Shown: one piece after another, positions 9,937 through 18,929 of the stretch
How the letters are laid out: each line of letters begins with the position of its first letter
Position numbering within the stretch: position 1 is the first letter of the stretch
NCBI GenBank assembly: GCA_913062645.1
Contig: CAJXVW010000001.1
Coordinates: 372,001 to 436,000, forward strand
DNA from: an uncultured Mycoplasmatota bacterium
Lineage (GTDB): Bacteria; Bacillota_I; Bacilli_A; Izemoplasmatales; Izemoplasmataceae
Direction of reading: 5' to 3'
Length of the DNA: 64,000 bases
Notes under the pieces: model-generated
What the model saw: only the letters and a program-made list of their open reading frames with translations
Told to the model about the DNA's origin: nothing
Databases searched by the model: none
Made by a program: the position numbers and the translations under genes

Positions 9937-10625
9937 TGAAGACGAATCTAATCAAGAAGCACAGCCTGATCGTGTCCTGTCAAGCGCTTGCCGATGAACC
10001 GTTGCACGGCAGTGAGATCATGGCCAAGATGGCGCTCGCCGCTTTGCAGGGCGGTGCACAGGGAATCCGCGCCAACTCCGCTGCGGACATCAAAGCGATC
10101 AAAGAAGTCGTCGACTTGCCGGTGATCGGCATCGTCAAGAAAGAATACAACGGCTATCCCGTCTACATTACGCCGACGATGGCCGAAGTCGACGAAGTCG
10201 CGGCAAGCGGTGCGGAAATCATCGCCATAGACGCCACCGACCGCGAACGTCCGGATGACAACTGTCTGGCGTCGTTTGTCGCGGCGATTCGCGACAAATA
10301 TCCAGAACTCCTGATCATGGCCGACATTTCCACGTATGAAGAGGGTGTGGCCGCCGCAAACATGGGAGTCGACATCGTTTCGACGACATTGTGCGGATAC
10401 ACCGAACAGACCAAAGACACCAAAATTCCCAATTTCAAATTGGTGCGTCAACTGGCGAACACGATCGAACAGCCGATCATCTGCGAGGGTGGAATCCAAT
10501 CACCGAAACAATTTCTCAAAGCCCTCAAGAGCGGTGCCTATGCCTGCGTCGTCGGCAGTGCCATCACCCGTCCGCAGCTGATCACCAAGAAGTTCACGGA
10601 CGTGATTCCCGATGCATCGAATTAG
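9933..10625 (+). CDS. nanE: N-acetylmannosamine-6-phosphate 2-epimerase
   Basis: 230 residues, the usual NanE length. It converts ManNAc-6-P to GlcNAc-6-P in sialic acid and N-acetylmannosamine catabolism. Seen motifs: LIVSCQALADEPLHGSEIMA at the N-terminus, GAQGIRANS, IGIVKKEYNGYPVYITPTM with the catalytic lysine, IDATDRERP, and the phosphate-binding CEGGIQSP and VVGSAITRP loops. The start ATG overlaps the upstream stop; an ATG one codon later is equally usable, both behind AGGAGG. The end overlaps the GH84 gene by 14 bp. No NanA lyase or NagA/NagB gene is seen nearby. Confidence 0.93.
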   Translation: MMKTNLIKKHSLIVSCQALADEPLHGSEIMAKMALAALQGGAQGIRANSAADIKAIKEVVDLPVIGIVKKEYNGYPVYITPTMAEVDEVAASGAEIIAIDATDRERPDDNCLASFVAAIRDKYPELLIMADISTYEEGVAAANMGVDIVSTTLCGYTEQTKDTKIPNFKLVRQLANTIEQPIICEGGIQSPKQFLKALKSGAYACVVGSAITRPQLITKKFTDVIPDASN

Positions 10626-12168
10626 AAATCGGTACACGGTTGGGGAACACGTCGATTTCACCGATGTCTGGTATGAGGATGATGTCCTTCGCACCGAACC
10701 CACCTTGGATGTGACGGAAGAACAGGATCCGACACTCGGTGACAACTATCGAATTCGTGTCCGCAAGCCGCATCGTGTCATTCTGACTCATGGTAATGAG
10801 CGATCACGTCACTATGCCGCGGAAACACTTGAACACTTGATTATCCATGACGATCTCGACTATGGTCTGTACGAAGATGGTCCCCGGTTCGACATGCGCG
10901 GCATCATCGAAGGGTTCTACGGTGAACCATGGACGCATGCCGATCGCCTGGATGTCATGTCGTTTCTCGAGCAACATCACATGAACACCTACATGTATGC
11001 GCCCAAGGACGACCCCTATCATCGCCACAAGTGGCGCGAACCGTATCCGGCGGATGCGTTCGCACAATTGCGGGAACTGATTGACGCCGCCCTGGCGCAT
11101 GATGTCGATTTCTACTTCTCGATCAGCCCCGGCAATGACTTCAACTACACCAAAGAGGATGATTTTGTCGCGTTGTTCGAGAAAATCGACGCCGTGCGTT
11201 CATGCGGTGTACGCCATTTCTGTCTCTTGCTGGATGACATCGACTACCAACTCAACGCGGCCGACAAAGCCGCCTTCCAGACACCGGGTCAGGCGCATGC
11301 CTACATCACCAACCGCCTGCACGAACACTTGCGCAAACACGACGAACAGACGGTGCTCGTGATGTGTCCGACCGAGTACCATCAGAATGTCGACACGCCG
11401 TATCGCAACGATCTCAAACAACACATGAACCCCGACGTCCTCGTGTTTTGGACGGGGTACAACACCGTCGCCGAATACATCCCCAATGTCGATGGGGAAC
11501 GTGTCCGGGACTACTTCGGACACGAGCTCGTGCTGTGGGACAATTATCCCGTCAACGACATGGCGACCGACATGTTGTTTCTCGGTCCCTTGACGGGTCG
11601 TGGCGATCAGCTTGATCGCACCCACACGGGCATGGTCAGCAACCCGATGGTTCAGTGGTCGCTTTCCAAAATTCCGATCATCACGATGTCCGACTACATG
11701 TGGGATCCCTCCGGCTACGACCCCGAACAATCGTTTGCCGAAGCGATCCGCGATTTTGCGGGTGAGGAGTCCTTTGTACTGCCGCTCGAACGGGTCGTAT
11801 CGCATTTTCGACATACTATTTTGGAATATTATCAAGATCCGCAGCTGGAGTCCCATGTGCAAGACCGCAACATCGATGGTCTGGTCGCGTACTACGAGCA
11901 ATTGATCGACGACATCCGAACGCTGGATGCGTTCCCCGATCCACGTTTTCGCGAACAGTTTCAGCCGTGGTGGGAACGGATCGTGTTCGATCATGATCTG
12001 CTCAAGGCGATGCAAGCCGATGACACGGCAGGCGTCGCGCGGATGTTGAGTGAAGTACCAGACAAACAACACACCACCGGCGGCAACTATGCCGTCAAAT
12101 ACGCCAAAGCGATCGGTCTTTATGACGGTCCGCTCTATCCTCACCAACGCAAGAATTTCTGGGAGTGA
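10612..12168 (+). CDS. GH84 beta-N-acetylglucosaminidase (O-GlcNAcase/NagH-like), apparently cytosolic
   Basis: 518 residues without a signal peptide. It should remove terminal beta-linked GlcNAc by substrate-assisted catalysis. The GH84 hallmark GIIEGFYGEPWTH is at about residue 92, followed by YMYAPKDDPYHRHKWREPY, and the catalytic aspartate pair is in LLLDDID (residues D208 and D209). A small N-terminal alpha/beta domain precedes the barrel, as in other GH84 enzymes, and a helical C-terminal domain follows. It starts inside nanE, so the two are translationally coupled. Lack of export fits action on imported oligosaccharides rather than on whole mucin, unlike clostridial NagH. Confidence 0.92.
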   Translation: MHRIRNRYTVGEHVDFTDVWYEDDVLRTEPTLDVTEEQDPTLGDNYRIRVRKPHRVILTHGNERSRHYAAETLEHLIIHDDLDYGLYEDGPRFDMRGIIEGFYGEPWTHADRLDVMSFLEQHHMNTYMYAPKDDPYHRHKWREPYPADAFAQLRELIDAALAHDVDFYFSISPGNDFNYTKEDDFVALFEKIDAVRSCGVRHFCLLLDDIDYQLNAADKAAFQTPGQAHAYITNRLHEHLRKHDEQTVLVMCPTEYHQNVDTPYRNDLKQHMNPDVLVFWTGYNTVAEYIPNVDGERVRDYFGHELVLWDNYPVNDMATDMLFLGPLTGRGDQLDRTHTGMVSNPMVQWSLSKIPIITMSDYMWDPSGYDPEQSFAEAIRDFAGEESFVLPLERVVSHFRHTILEYYQDPQLESHVQDRNIDGLVAYYEQLIDDIRTLDAFPDPRFREQFQPWWERIVFDHDLLKAMQADDTAGVARMLSEVPDKQHTTGGNYAVKYAKAIGLYDGPLYPHQRKNFWE

Positions 12169-12173
12169 TCCAC

Positions 12174-13691
12174 ATGCAGAACATCATCGTCATTCCGCTG
12201 GACGAGCGTCCGTGCAACCTCCGCTTTCCAGCTCTTCTCGGTGCGATGACCGACATCAATGTCATCCTTCCGCCCAAAGACATCCTCGGCAACAAGAAGG
12301 AACCAGCCGCGATAGATCGCGTCTGGGCCTTTCTCAAGGAACACATCACCAGCGCAACCGGCGTGGTGCTGTCGATTGACATGTTGCTGTACGGCGGCAT
12401 CGTACCATCGCGATTGCATGACGATGACGTCGAGACCTTGAAACGACGACTGGCCCGGTTGGAAGAACTGAAACAGGATCATCCGTCGGTGACATTTTAC
12501 GCATACCATTTGATCATGCGCAATCCGACGTACTCGTCGAGCGACGAAGAACCCGATTACTACGAGCGTGTCGGCCGGGAGATTCATCTGCGCGGCGTCT
12601 ACGAACACAAGCAGGCGATCGGCATTCTGAGCACCGAGGAAGAGAAGGATTATGCGCGCGTGTTGACAACTCTAGACGATGCATCGTGGAATGACTATAC
12701 CGCGCGCCGCCAGCGCAATCTGGCGCTTGACATCCAGTCGGTCGATTATGTGGCAAGCGGCGTGATCGATTTCCTCATAGTCCCGCAGGACGACGCCTCG
12801 CCCTACGGTCTGACGGCCATCGATCAACAGCAACTGCGCAAGCACATCGCCGAGCAAAACGTGACCAGCAAAGTCCTGATGTATCCCGGCGCCGATGAAG
12901 TGGCGAACACCCTGATCGCCCGGATGGTGAACCATCTCCATCAACGCCAGCTTAAAGTGGCACTCAAATACACCAGCGAACAAGGCAAGTTCGTCATCCC
13001 GCTATACGAGGATCGACCCCTGGGCGAGACCGTCAAATATCAGATCATGGCCGCCGGTGGCATCGTCGTGCAAAGCGACACCGACGCCGATCTGATCCTG
13101 ATTGTCAATGCCCCTTCCGGCAAGATGCTCAATGCGTCAGAAGCGTTCAAGAAAGGGTTGGAATACGATGCCTTCCGCAATCTGGTGGAAGCCGTCGATC
13201 ATGCCGCCTATTGGATTGACAAGAAGAAACCCGTTGCGATCGCCGATGTGGCCTATGGAAATGGCAGCGATCTGGATCTGATCCGGCTCCTTGGCGAACG
13301 CGAGTTGCTGTTTCGCGTAGCCGGTTACGCCGGTTGGAACACATCCAGCAACACGCTTGGAACGGTCATTCCGCACGGCATGTTCTTCGCATCATTTGGC
13401 TCGTCGCAGGCGCACCTTGATTTCCTCTCGCTGCGCTACGTCGAGGATGCGGGATACTGTGCCGTCGTACGGCAGGCGACCTGTCAGCACGTGTTACCGA
13501 CATTGGGCCTGGATTATTTTCATGCCGATGGGGAACGCGGCCAAGTCAGCGCCGCGGTTGCCGAACAACTCGAACAATTCATCTCATCTCATCTTGTGGA
13601 CGCGAACCACGACATCGTCATCCGTGATTGCTGGATGCCATGGCGGCGCATGTTCGAAGTCGGACTGGATACGAAGGTTGTGAAAAAATGA
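12174..13691 (+). CDS. DUF4127 family protein
   Basis: 505 residues, cytosolic. The N-terminus IIVIPLDERPCNLRFP is the family's signature, followed by LPPKDILGNKKEP and SIDMLLYGGIVPSR, which place it in DUF4127 with confidence. No catalytic function is established for the family. The ATG at 12174 is preferred over an in-frame GTG at 12165, because GGGAG lies 8 bases ahead of the ATG. DUF4127 genes recur beside GH84, GNAT and sugar ABC genes in Bacillota, so a role in amino-sugar or polysaccharide breakdown is likely but unproven. It overlaps the next gene by 4 bp. Confidence 0.85.
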   Translation: MQNIIVIPLDERPCNLRFPALLGAMTDINVILPPKDILGNKKEPAAIDRVWAFLKEHITSATGVVLSIDMLLYGGIVPSRLHDDDVETLKRRLARLEELKQDHPSVTFYAYHLIMRNPTYSSSDEEPDYYERVGREIHLRGVYEHKQAIGILSTEEEKDYARVLTTLDDASWNDYTARRQRNLALDIQSVDYVASGVIDFLIVPQDDASPYGLTAIDQQQLRKHIAEQNVTSKVLMYPGADEVANTLIARMVNHLHQRQLKVALKYTSEQGKFVIPLYEDRPLGETVKYQIMAAGGIVVQSDTDADLILIVNAPSGKMLNASEAFKKGLEYDAFRNLVEAVDHAAYWIDKKKPVAIADVAYGNGSDLDLIRLLGERELLFRVAGYAGWNTSSNTLGTVIPHGMFFASFGSSQAHLDFLSLRYVEDAGYCAVVRQATCQHVLPTLGLDYFHADGERGQVSAAVAEQLEQFISSHLVDANHDIVIRDCWMPWRRMFEVGLDTKVVKK

Positions 13692-14641
13692 AGTATCGTA
13701 ATTGGAACGGACACGAATCGTATCAGACGATTCTGCAACAATGGAATGCCGATATGCCGAAGGATTTCCACCTTCGCGAGGACTTGTTCATATCGCAGAT
13801 TCTCAAACAGGAAGACATTCATCGCCCGGCGTCTTATGTCGCCATCGATGAAACCGATCGGGAAGTTGGTTGGATCATCGTCAAACGATGGAATCGCGAT
13901 GGCATCGATGCCTACCGTGGCGTGGCTTGGATTTCCTTTCTCTATGTCGTCCCCTCACACCGGAAACAAGGCATCGGACGCAAACTGGTGACGCTCGCAA
14001 TCGATCAGTTGCGTCTGGATGGCATTCATACCGTTCATGTCGGCAAGGACATGAACAATCTGTTTTGCGGCGTGCCTGAGATATTCGGCACGAAAGGCTT
14101 CTTTGCCGCAATGGATTTCGTGGAACACGATTTCTCGGTCGACATGCACAAACACGTCACGTCCACCGATTTGATACCCTTAAGACAACAGTTGAACTAT
14201 CGGATTCGTCTCGCGACACGGACTGATTTCCCCAAGATTCACGCGTTTTTTGCCAAAAACTTCCCGGGCCGCTGGCAACAGGAGTTCATCGAATACGACC
14301 GTCTCGGTCACGACGGCAGCGCCTTCGTCATTGTTCTTCATGACGACAGGGTCATCGCCTTCTGCCGCATCAACGACAGTCGCTCGGGCTACAACATGTA
14401 CAACACCAACTGGACGGCGACCTTCGATCATTTGATTGGTGTCGGACCACTTGGCGTCGACGATGATTATCGTGGTTATGGTCTCGGGTTCGATGTCACG
14501 GCGGAGGCCATCAACGATGCCGTCAGACGTGATGCCTCCGACATCATCATCGACTGGACGAGTCACATTGAGTTCTATCGCAAATTCGGTTTCGACGTAT
14601 GGCACCGCTATGCGTCGATGACCCGCAAACTATCGAGGTGA
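13688..14641 (+). CDS. Tandem GNAT-domain N-acetyltransferase
   Basis: 317 residues with two GNAT modules. The first (about residues 1-150) carries FLYVVPSHRKQGIGRKLV, the acetyl-CoA pyrophosphate loop. The second (about 180-317) carries VGPLGVDDDYRGYGLGFDV in the same place and ends in EFYRKFGFDVWHRYASM. The ATG at 13688 overlaps the DUF4127 stop; an upstream in-frame start inside that gene has no ribosome site. Double-GNAT proteins of this kind often accompany DUF4127 and beta-hexosaminidase genes and may acetylate an amino sugar. The acceptor substrate is unknown. Confidence 0.85.
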   Translation: MKYRNWNGHESYQTILQQWNADMPKDFHLREDLFISQILKQEDIHRPASYVAIDETDREVGWIIVKRWNRDGIDAYRGVAWISFLYVVPSHRKQGIGRKLVTLAIDQLRLDGIHTVHVGKDMNNLFCGVPEIFGTKGFFAAMDFVEHDFSVDMHKHVTSTDLIPLRQQLNYRIRLATRTDFPKIHAFFAKNFPGRWQQEFIEYDRLGHDGSAFVIVLHDDRVIAFCRINDSRSGYNMYNTNWTATFDHLIGVGPLGVDDDYRGYGLGFDVTAEAINDAVRRDASDIIIDWTSHIEFYRKFGFDVWHRYASMTRKLSR

Positions 14642-14645
14642 TATC

Positions 14646-15395
14646 ATGAAAAAGCTACTCTTGGTGCTGGCGTTTGTCGGCATGACACTGACTGCCTGCA
14701 AACCGGTCGCCGTGGAATGTGATCCGGGGTTCCACGAAGAAAACGGCGAATGCGTACCCGATGACATCACCTGTGATGACGGATTCATCCTGGACGGAGA
14801 CGAGTGTGTACCCGAACCGATCGAATGCGAAGAGGGTTATGTGCTCGACGGAGACGAGTGCGTGCCGATCGATCAGACCACCGAACTCGAACGAGCGTTC
14901 GACAACACCATCGACATCGACAACTACCGAATGGACGTGGTCGTCACCGAGGGCGTCACCACACTCAACATCACGTTGCTGTTCGACGGGCAGTCCTCAT
15001 CGATTGAGATCGGTGACGACATCGAATACTTCCAAAAGATCGATGACGTCTGTTACCGCGTCACCGAACAGCTCGACAATGTGATTACCGAAGAAATCGA
15101 CTGCATCGCCACCGAAGATACGCGGTTTCAATTTTTCCACGGATTCGAAATCGAATGGTTTGAACCCAATGTCGATGAGGATTACGTCATCGTCGGCGGC
15201 GAATTCAATTACTTGTCCAATTTCTTCCGACAAACCGTTCCCGGTGCGGTTGTCAGCGATTTCGTGATGACCGTCAGCAACGATTATTTCCATACGTTCA
15301 CGTTCGACGTGACTGGCGATGACGGGTTCTATCAGTTTGACATCACGCTGTCGGCCATTGGAACCACGACGGTCGATGTGCCGAGTGGTGAATGA
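14646..15395 (+). CDS. Lipoprotein with three tandem 18-residue Cys-rich repeats
   Basis: 249 residues. The signal peptide ends in the lipobox LTAC, so Cys18 should be lipidated and the protein surface-anchored. Residues 25-74 are three near-perfect repeats of an 18-residue unit, each C-x2-G-[FY]-x5-G-[DE]-x0-1-C-V-P, reminiscent of EGF-like or disulphide-stapled loops. The rest (about 80-249) is an acidic beta-rich domain of unknown family. It is co-transcribed with the double-GNAT gene and the phosphodiester glycosidase. It could bind a surface glycan; nothing in the sequence proves it. Confidence 0.7.
   Translation: MKKLLLVLAFVGMTLTACKPVAVECDPGFHEENGECVPDDITCDDGFILDGDECVPEPIECEEGYVLDGDECVPIDQTTELERAFDNTIDIDNYRMDVVVTEGVTTLNITLLFDGQSSSIEIGDDIEYFQKIDDVCYRVTEQLDNVITEEIDCIATEDTRFQFFHGFEIEWFEPNVDEDYVIVGGEFNYLSNFFRQTVPGAVVSDFVMTVSNDYFHTFTFDVTGDDGFYQFDITLSAIGTTTVDVPSGE
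14718..14867 (+). repeat. Three 54-bp in-frame tandem repeats (Cys loop units)
   Basis: Three consecutive units of 54 bp (the last without its linker) encode CDPGFHEENGECVP, CDDGFILDGDECVP and CEEGYVLDGDECVP. The second and third units are closer to each other than to the first, suggesting recent duplication within the gene. Confidence 0.75.
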
Positions 15396-15398
15396 TGC

Positions 15399-16955
15399 AT
15401 GAACAAGGCATGGATATTGACGTTGATGCTGTTCCTTGCACTGGGCGTGCATGACATGGCTCTGGATGCGGATTTCACCGTCACGCCGGTGACCATTGAA
15501 ACCACCATGATCGACGGCGTCGAACACACCAAAATCGTCGGTACCGTGGAAAACGAACAAGGTGTGATGTCGGATCAGGTGATTCAGTATCTGCGCGGCA
15601 ATCCGACAATCGACAACAACCTCCACGTGATTGCGGCGGATGCTTATCTGCCATTTTCCTACAGCACCGCAACGGTGCCGAACATCATCGCCGCGACCAA
15701 CAATCGTTACGATCATTACGATGTGATCGGCGGCATCAACGGCGACTACTACAACATGACTGTCGGCATTCCCGTCGAAGCCTACATTCGCAATTACGAA
15801 GTCTTGTCTTCGGGACTGGGGTACGAACGTCCCGTCATCGGATTCAAGGACAGTGGTGAAGTCATTTTCGGACGCCCCTGCTATGAGGGCATGGAACTGC
15901 TCATCTATCGCAGTGACGGCGCATTGCGCAACCGTCTGCCGGTCGAACGGATCAACCGATTGCCGTTTTCCGATCGCGGCACCACGGTCTTCTTCAGCGA
16001 TTACACGCAAACCATCACGACCCCCTTCCCGAAACTGATCATCGATACCAGCGAATACAAGACCGACGGGTATCAGACACGGTACTTCGGTAGCGGCGAT
16101 TACCTTTCCACAACCACCGATGAAATCACCGTTCCCGATGGATCGTTCGTAATCGTCAGCAACGATCCCTACGTCACCGATGTGATCCGAACCAACGACC
16201 GCGTCGTCGTCCAACAGAAGGTCGGTTGCGGATTTGAAGACGTCCGCTTTGCGATTGGAACGTGGGAACACCTTGTCTCCGGTGGCGTCGCGACCAATTC
16301 CCTGACGTACGGGACCGCCCCGGCCAGTGACAATCCACGTACCGCGATTGGTGTCACCACTACCGGTGACGTGATTCTTCTGACGGTTGACGGTCGGCAA
16401 GCGGCAGCCGGCATGGACGGCATGTCCTTGTATGAAGTGGCCGATTTGATGGTGTCGCTTGGGGCGGTGGAAGCTTACGCGATGGATGGCGGCGGAAGCA
16501 CGACGATGGTTGTCAAGGATCCCGATGACGGATCTTACGATATAACCAACAGTCCATCCGACGGATCACCGCGGCGCGTATCGAACGCGATTCTGTTTGT
16601 CAATGGGTCACATCCCGATCCCGTGCAAGAACTGGGTCTGCCCGATTTGAGCGAGCGACTGCCGATTCCCTCGAACCTATTCATCGACAACGAGGGTGTC
16701 CTCCGCTTCAACAAAGTCGACCATGCGGAAGGGTATGAGATTGTCATCAATGATACGACGTATCCCACGCTCAGCCGAGACCTGCCGCTCAATTTCGCGC
16801 CAGGTACCTATGCCATCCAAGTGCGGGCCAAAGGAGATGGGATGTACTATGCCGACAGTCCGTATTCCGGCACCCTGATTTTCACTGTTTTGGACGATCG
16901 GTCCGCCCGCATTGCCGAACTGTTCCGCAACTATGCGAACAGCGAGAACAAATAA
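15399..16955 (+). CDS. Secreted phosphodiester glycosidase (NAGPA/DUF2233) with FN3-like tail
   Basis: 518 residues. A signal peptide (MNKAWILTLMLFLALGV) precedes the phosphodiester glycosidase domain at about residues 60-400. Family motifs are clear: GGINGDYYN, DNPRTAIGV, LLTVDGRQ, AMDGGGSTTMV and RRVSNAILF. The family's known members remove GlcNAc from a sugar phosphodiester (human uncovering enzyme) or act on wall teichoic acid or exopolysaccharide (YoeB-like, EpsL-like). Residues 420-505 look like one FN3 module similar to those in the GHL10 protein at 7498. It closes the long plus-strand operon; a new promoter follows. Confidence 0.87.
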   Translation: MNKAWILTLMLFLALGVHDMALDADFTVTPVTIETTMIDGVEHTKIVGTVENEQGVMSDQVIQYLRGNPTIDNNLHVIAADAYLPFSYSTATVPNIIAATNNRYDHYDVIGGINGDYYNMTVGIPVEAYIRNYEVLSSGLGYERPVIGFKDSGEVIFGRPCYEGMELLIYRSDGALRNRLPVERINRLPFSDRGTTVFFSDYTQTITTPFPKLIIDTSEYKTDGYQTRYFGSGDYLSTTTDEITVPDGSFVIVSNDPYVTDVIRTNDRVVVQQKVGCGFEDVRFAIGTWEHLVSGGVATNSLTYGTAPASDNPRTAIGVTTTGDVILLTVDGRQAAAGMDGMSLYEVADLMVSLGAVEAYAMDGGGSTTMVVKDPDDGSYDITNSPSDGSPRRVSNAILFVNGSHPDPVQELGLPDLSERLPIPSNLFIDNEGVLRFNKVDHAEGYEIVINDTTYPTLSRDLPLNFAPGTYAIQVRAKGDGMYYADSPYSGTLIFTVLDDRSARIAELFRNYANSENK

Positions 16956-16959
16956 AGCA

Positions 16960-16988
16960 TTGGTCACAACTGAAAAAAATGATACAAT
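16960..16988 (+). promoter_or_regulatory. Promoter of the RpiR regulator gene
   Basis: TTGGTC at 16960-16965 and TACAAT at 16983-16988 are separated by 17 bases, and GAGGAG precedes the ATG at 17009. The -10 box matches consensus at five of six bases. Confidence 0.6.
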
Positions 16989-17008
16989 TGAACTGAGGAG
17001 TTGATACC

Positions 17009-17842
17009 ATGGTAGCTGGAAATCTGCTGGACGCCATCAGCGTCTACGAGAACGCCTTTACCAAAAGCGAGAAGATTCTCTACGAATACTTGAAAGAAGC
17101 GATCGATGACCTGATTTACATGAGTGTCACCGAACTGGCGGACAAAATCGGCGTCGGCGAATCCACGATTCTGCGGTTTTGTCGCAAGGTCGGCTACAAG
17201 GGGTATCAGGATTTCAAACTCAATGTCGCCCAGTATCTGGGGGCCGGCCAATTGGAACAGCGCACCGACGAAGACAAGTCGCTGATGGAAGTGGTTGAAT
17301 CCAGTCTCATCAACTCGATCAAGAAAAGCACCACGCTGATTACCGAGGAGAAGATCGAGGACACCGTTGAGTTGTTAAATCATGCCAAACGAGTGTTGTT
17401 TTTCGGAGTCGGATCGAGCGGTCTCGCCGCGGTTGAAGCCAAACACCGCTTCATGCGTATCGGTCGCAAGTATGATGCGTTCACCGATTCGCATTTCATG
17501 ATGATGATCGCTTCGACATTGCAGGAGGGAGACGTCATCGTCGCCTTTACGCTGTCCGGAGGGACCAAGGATACCGTCGATGCCTGCCGCGTCGCTCGTG
17601 AAAACGGGGCGAAGGTGGTCGCCATCACCTCGTATTTGAAAAGCCCGATCACCAAGAATGCCGATGTCGTATTGTTGACAAGCGGTAAGGAAGGACCATT
17701 TGAAGGTGGTTCGATGTTCGCCAAAGTGTCGCAACTCTACATCATCGATCTGCTGTTCACCTACACCGCACAGACCGACATCGAGCACGCGAAGCATTAC
17801 CAAAACACCATCGCCAAATCGATTACCGACAAGAGTTATTGA
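17009..17842 (+). CDS. MurR/RpiR-family transcriptional regulator
   Basis: 277 residues. Residues 1-77 are the RpiR helix-turn-helix domain (VTELADKIGVGESTILRFCRKVGYKGYQDFKL). Residues 125-260 are a SIS sugar-phosphate-binding domain (VLFFGVGSSGLAAVEA, IVAFTLSGGTKDTVDA). Regulators of this family sense phosphorylated amino sugars such as MurNAc-6-P or GlcNAc-6-P. Its place between the glycan operon and the ROK kinase suggests it controls one or both; the inverted repeat at 17997-18034 is a possible operator. It has its own promoter. Confidence 0.93.
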   Translation: MVAGNLLDAISVYENAFTKSEKILYEYLKEAIDDLIYMSVTELADKIGVGESTILRFCRKVGYKGYQDFKLNVAQYLGAGQLEQRTDEDKSLMEVVESSLINSIKKSTTLITEEKIEDTVELLNHAKRVLFFGVGSSGLAAVEAKHRFMRIGRKYDAFTDSHFMMMIASTLQEGDVIVAFTLSGGTKDTVDACRVARENGAKVVAITSYLKSPITKNADVVLLTSGKEGPFEGGSMFAKVSQLYIIDLLFTYTAQTDIEHAKHYQNTIAKSITDKSY

Positions 17843-17913
17843 TTCGAAGAACCAGCCGATTGAAAATTCATTCCAACATTACAATGAATTTAGGAAATGT
17901 TTTACAAAATTCG

Positions 17914-17942
17914 TTTACTTTCAGGGCGAAGTTTCGTATAAT
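17914..17942 (+). promoter_or_regulatory. Promoter of the ROK kinase / GH38 operon
   Basis: TTTACT (17914-17919) and a perfect TATAAT (17937-17942) lie 17 bases apart. The predicted transcript starts about 17949 and has a leader of about 100 bases that contains the inverted repeat at 17997-18034. Confidence 0.75.
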
Positions 17943-17996
17943 GAGAGTAGCTAGGTTTCTTCACTCTATTTCCTATTCTTGCGTTGCTTATACGGA

Positions 17997-18034
17997 ATTC
18001 AATATGGCTTTCTTTCGGGAAAGCCATATTGAAT
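17997..18034. promoter_or_regulatory. 16-bp perfect inverted repeat in the leader of the ROK kinase gene
   Basis: Left arm ATTCAATATGGCTTTC (17997-18012) and its exact reverse complement (18019-18034) flank a 6-base loop. There is no T-run after it, so it is not a classic terminator. It ends 2-3 bases before the GGGAGG ribosome site of the kinase gene. It may be an operator for the neighbouring RpiR protein or an mRNA hairpin controlling translation or stability. Confidence 0.8.
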
Positions 18035-18049
18035 GTAGGGAGGTATTTG

Positions 18050-18925
18050 ATGACCATCATCGCTTGTGACATCGGGGCCACCGAGATCAAGGGGGCCCGT
18101 TATGAAGATGCGATCGCCATTCAGACGCAACGTCTTCGAACCGAACCCGAACGAGGAGCGCACCATACCATGAACCAATTGCATAAATTGATCGGACAAC
18201 TATGGACAGAAGAGGTGCGTGCCATTGGAATCGTCTCCGCTGGTGCGATCAATCCTACAAGCGGCATGATCGTCGGCAACACCGGCACGATGACCGATTG
18301 GGTCGGGGTGTCGTTGAAGGCGGACATCGAGACGGCATTTGGTGTCCCGGTCCATGTCGACAACGATGCCAACGGGGCGATGCTGGCAGAATTTGAACCG
18401 TACCGTCAAGCCGGTATCCAACACGCCGTGATGCTGACCTTGGGCACCGGTGTCGGCAGTGCCGTCGTCATCCACGGCGAGCTGTATCGCGGTGCGACCT
18501 ATCAAGTGGAGTTCGGTCACCTGATCTTGCATCCCGGCGGACGTCCATGTACATGTGGGCAATCCGGCTGCGCCGAACAGTATCTATCGGGACGCGCGTT
18601 GACAAATCGAGCCATCGCCGAGGTCGATGGCGCGATCACGCACGGAAGCGAACTGTTTCTCGCGGCGACCCAACAAAACCCGTGTGCTCTTGCCGTATTG
18701 GAGGAGTACTTTGACGATTTGTTCCTCTATCTTCAATCGCTTGATCGCGTGTACGATCCCGAACTGTTTCTGATCGGGGGCGGCGTGACCGACAACAACA
18801 ACCTGTTTGCAACGATGCTGGAAGAGAAACGCCTCGAACACTGTTTCACCAAGCCGATTCACCTGGCCCGACTGCAAAACCGGGCCGGCATTCAGGGCGC
18901 CTATTTGCTGGCCGAAAGAGGATGA
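18050..18925 (+). CDS. ROK-family sugar kinase (amino-sugar or glucose kinase type)
   Basis: 291 residues. The ATG at 18050 lies 8 bases after GGGAGG; the longer in-frame extension would run through the hairpin and is not needed. The phosphate-binding loop IIACDIGATEIKGAR opens the protein, LTLGTGVGSAVV is the adenosine motif, and the ROK zinc motif is GHLILHPGGRPCTCGQSGC. It should phosphorylate a free hexose or N-acetylhexosamine after glycan breakdown, for example ManNAc to ManNAc-6-P, the substrate of NanE. Substrate choice is inferred from context. It is followed 4 bases later by the GH38 fusion gene. Confidence 0.9.
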   Translation: MTIIACDIGATEIKGARYEDAIAIQTQRLRTEPERGAHHTMNQLHKLIGQLWTEEVRAIGIVSAGAINPTSGMIVGNTGTMTDWVGVSLKADIETAFGVPVHVDNDANGAMLAEFEPYRQAGIQHAVMLTLGTGVGSAVVIHGELYRGATYQVEFGHLILHPGGRPCTCGQSGCAEQYLSGRALTNRAIAEVDGAITHGSELFLAATQQNPCALAVLEEYFDDLFLYLQSLDRVYDPELFLIGGGVTDNNNLFATMLEEKRLEHCFTKPIHLARLQNRAGIQGAYLLAERG

Positions 18926-18929
18926 TTCG

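Noticed and set aside
14997-16400. 467-codon minus-strand frame
   Set aside because: Shadow of the lipoprotein and phosphodiester glycosidase genes; no family motif.
18807-18929. 41-codon extension of the GH38 fusion
   Set aside because: It lies inside the ROK kinase gene and lacks a ribosome site; the ATG at 18930 has one and starts the GH38 motif region.
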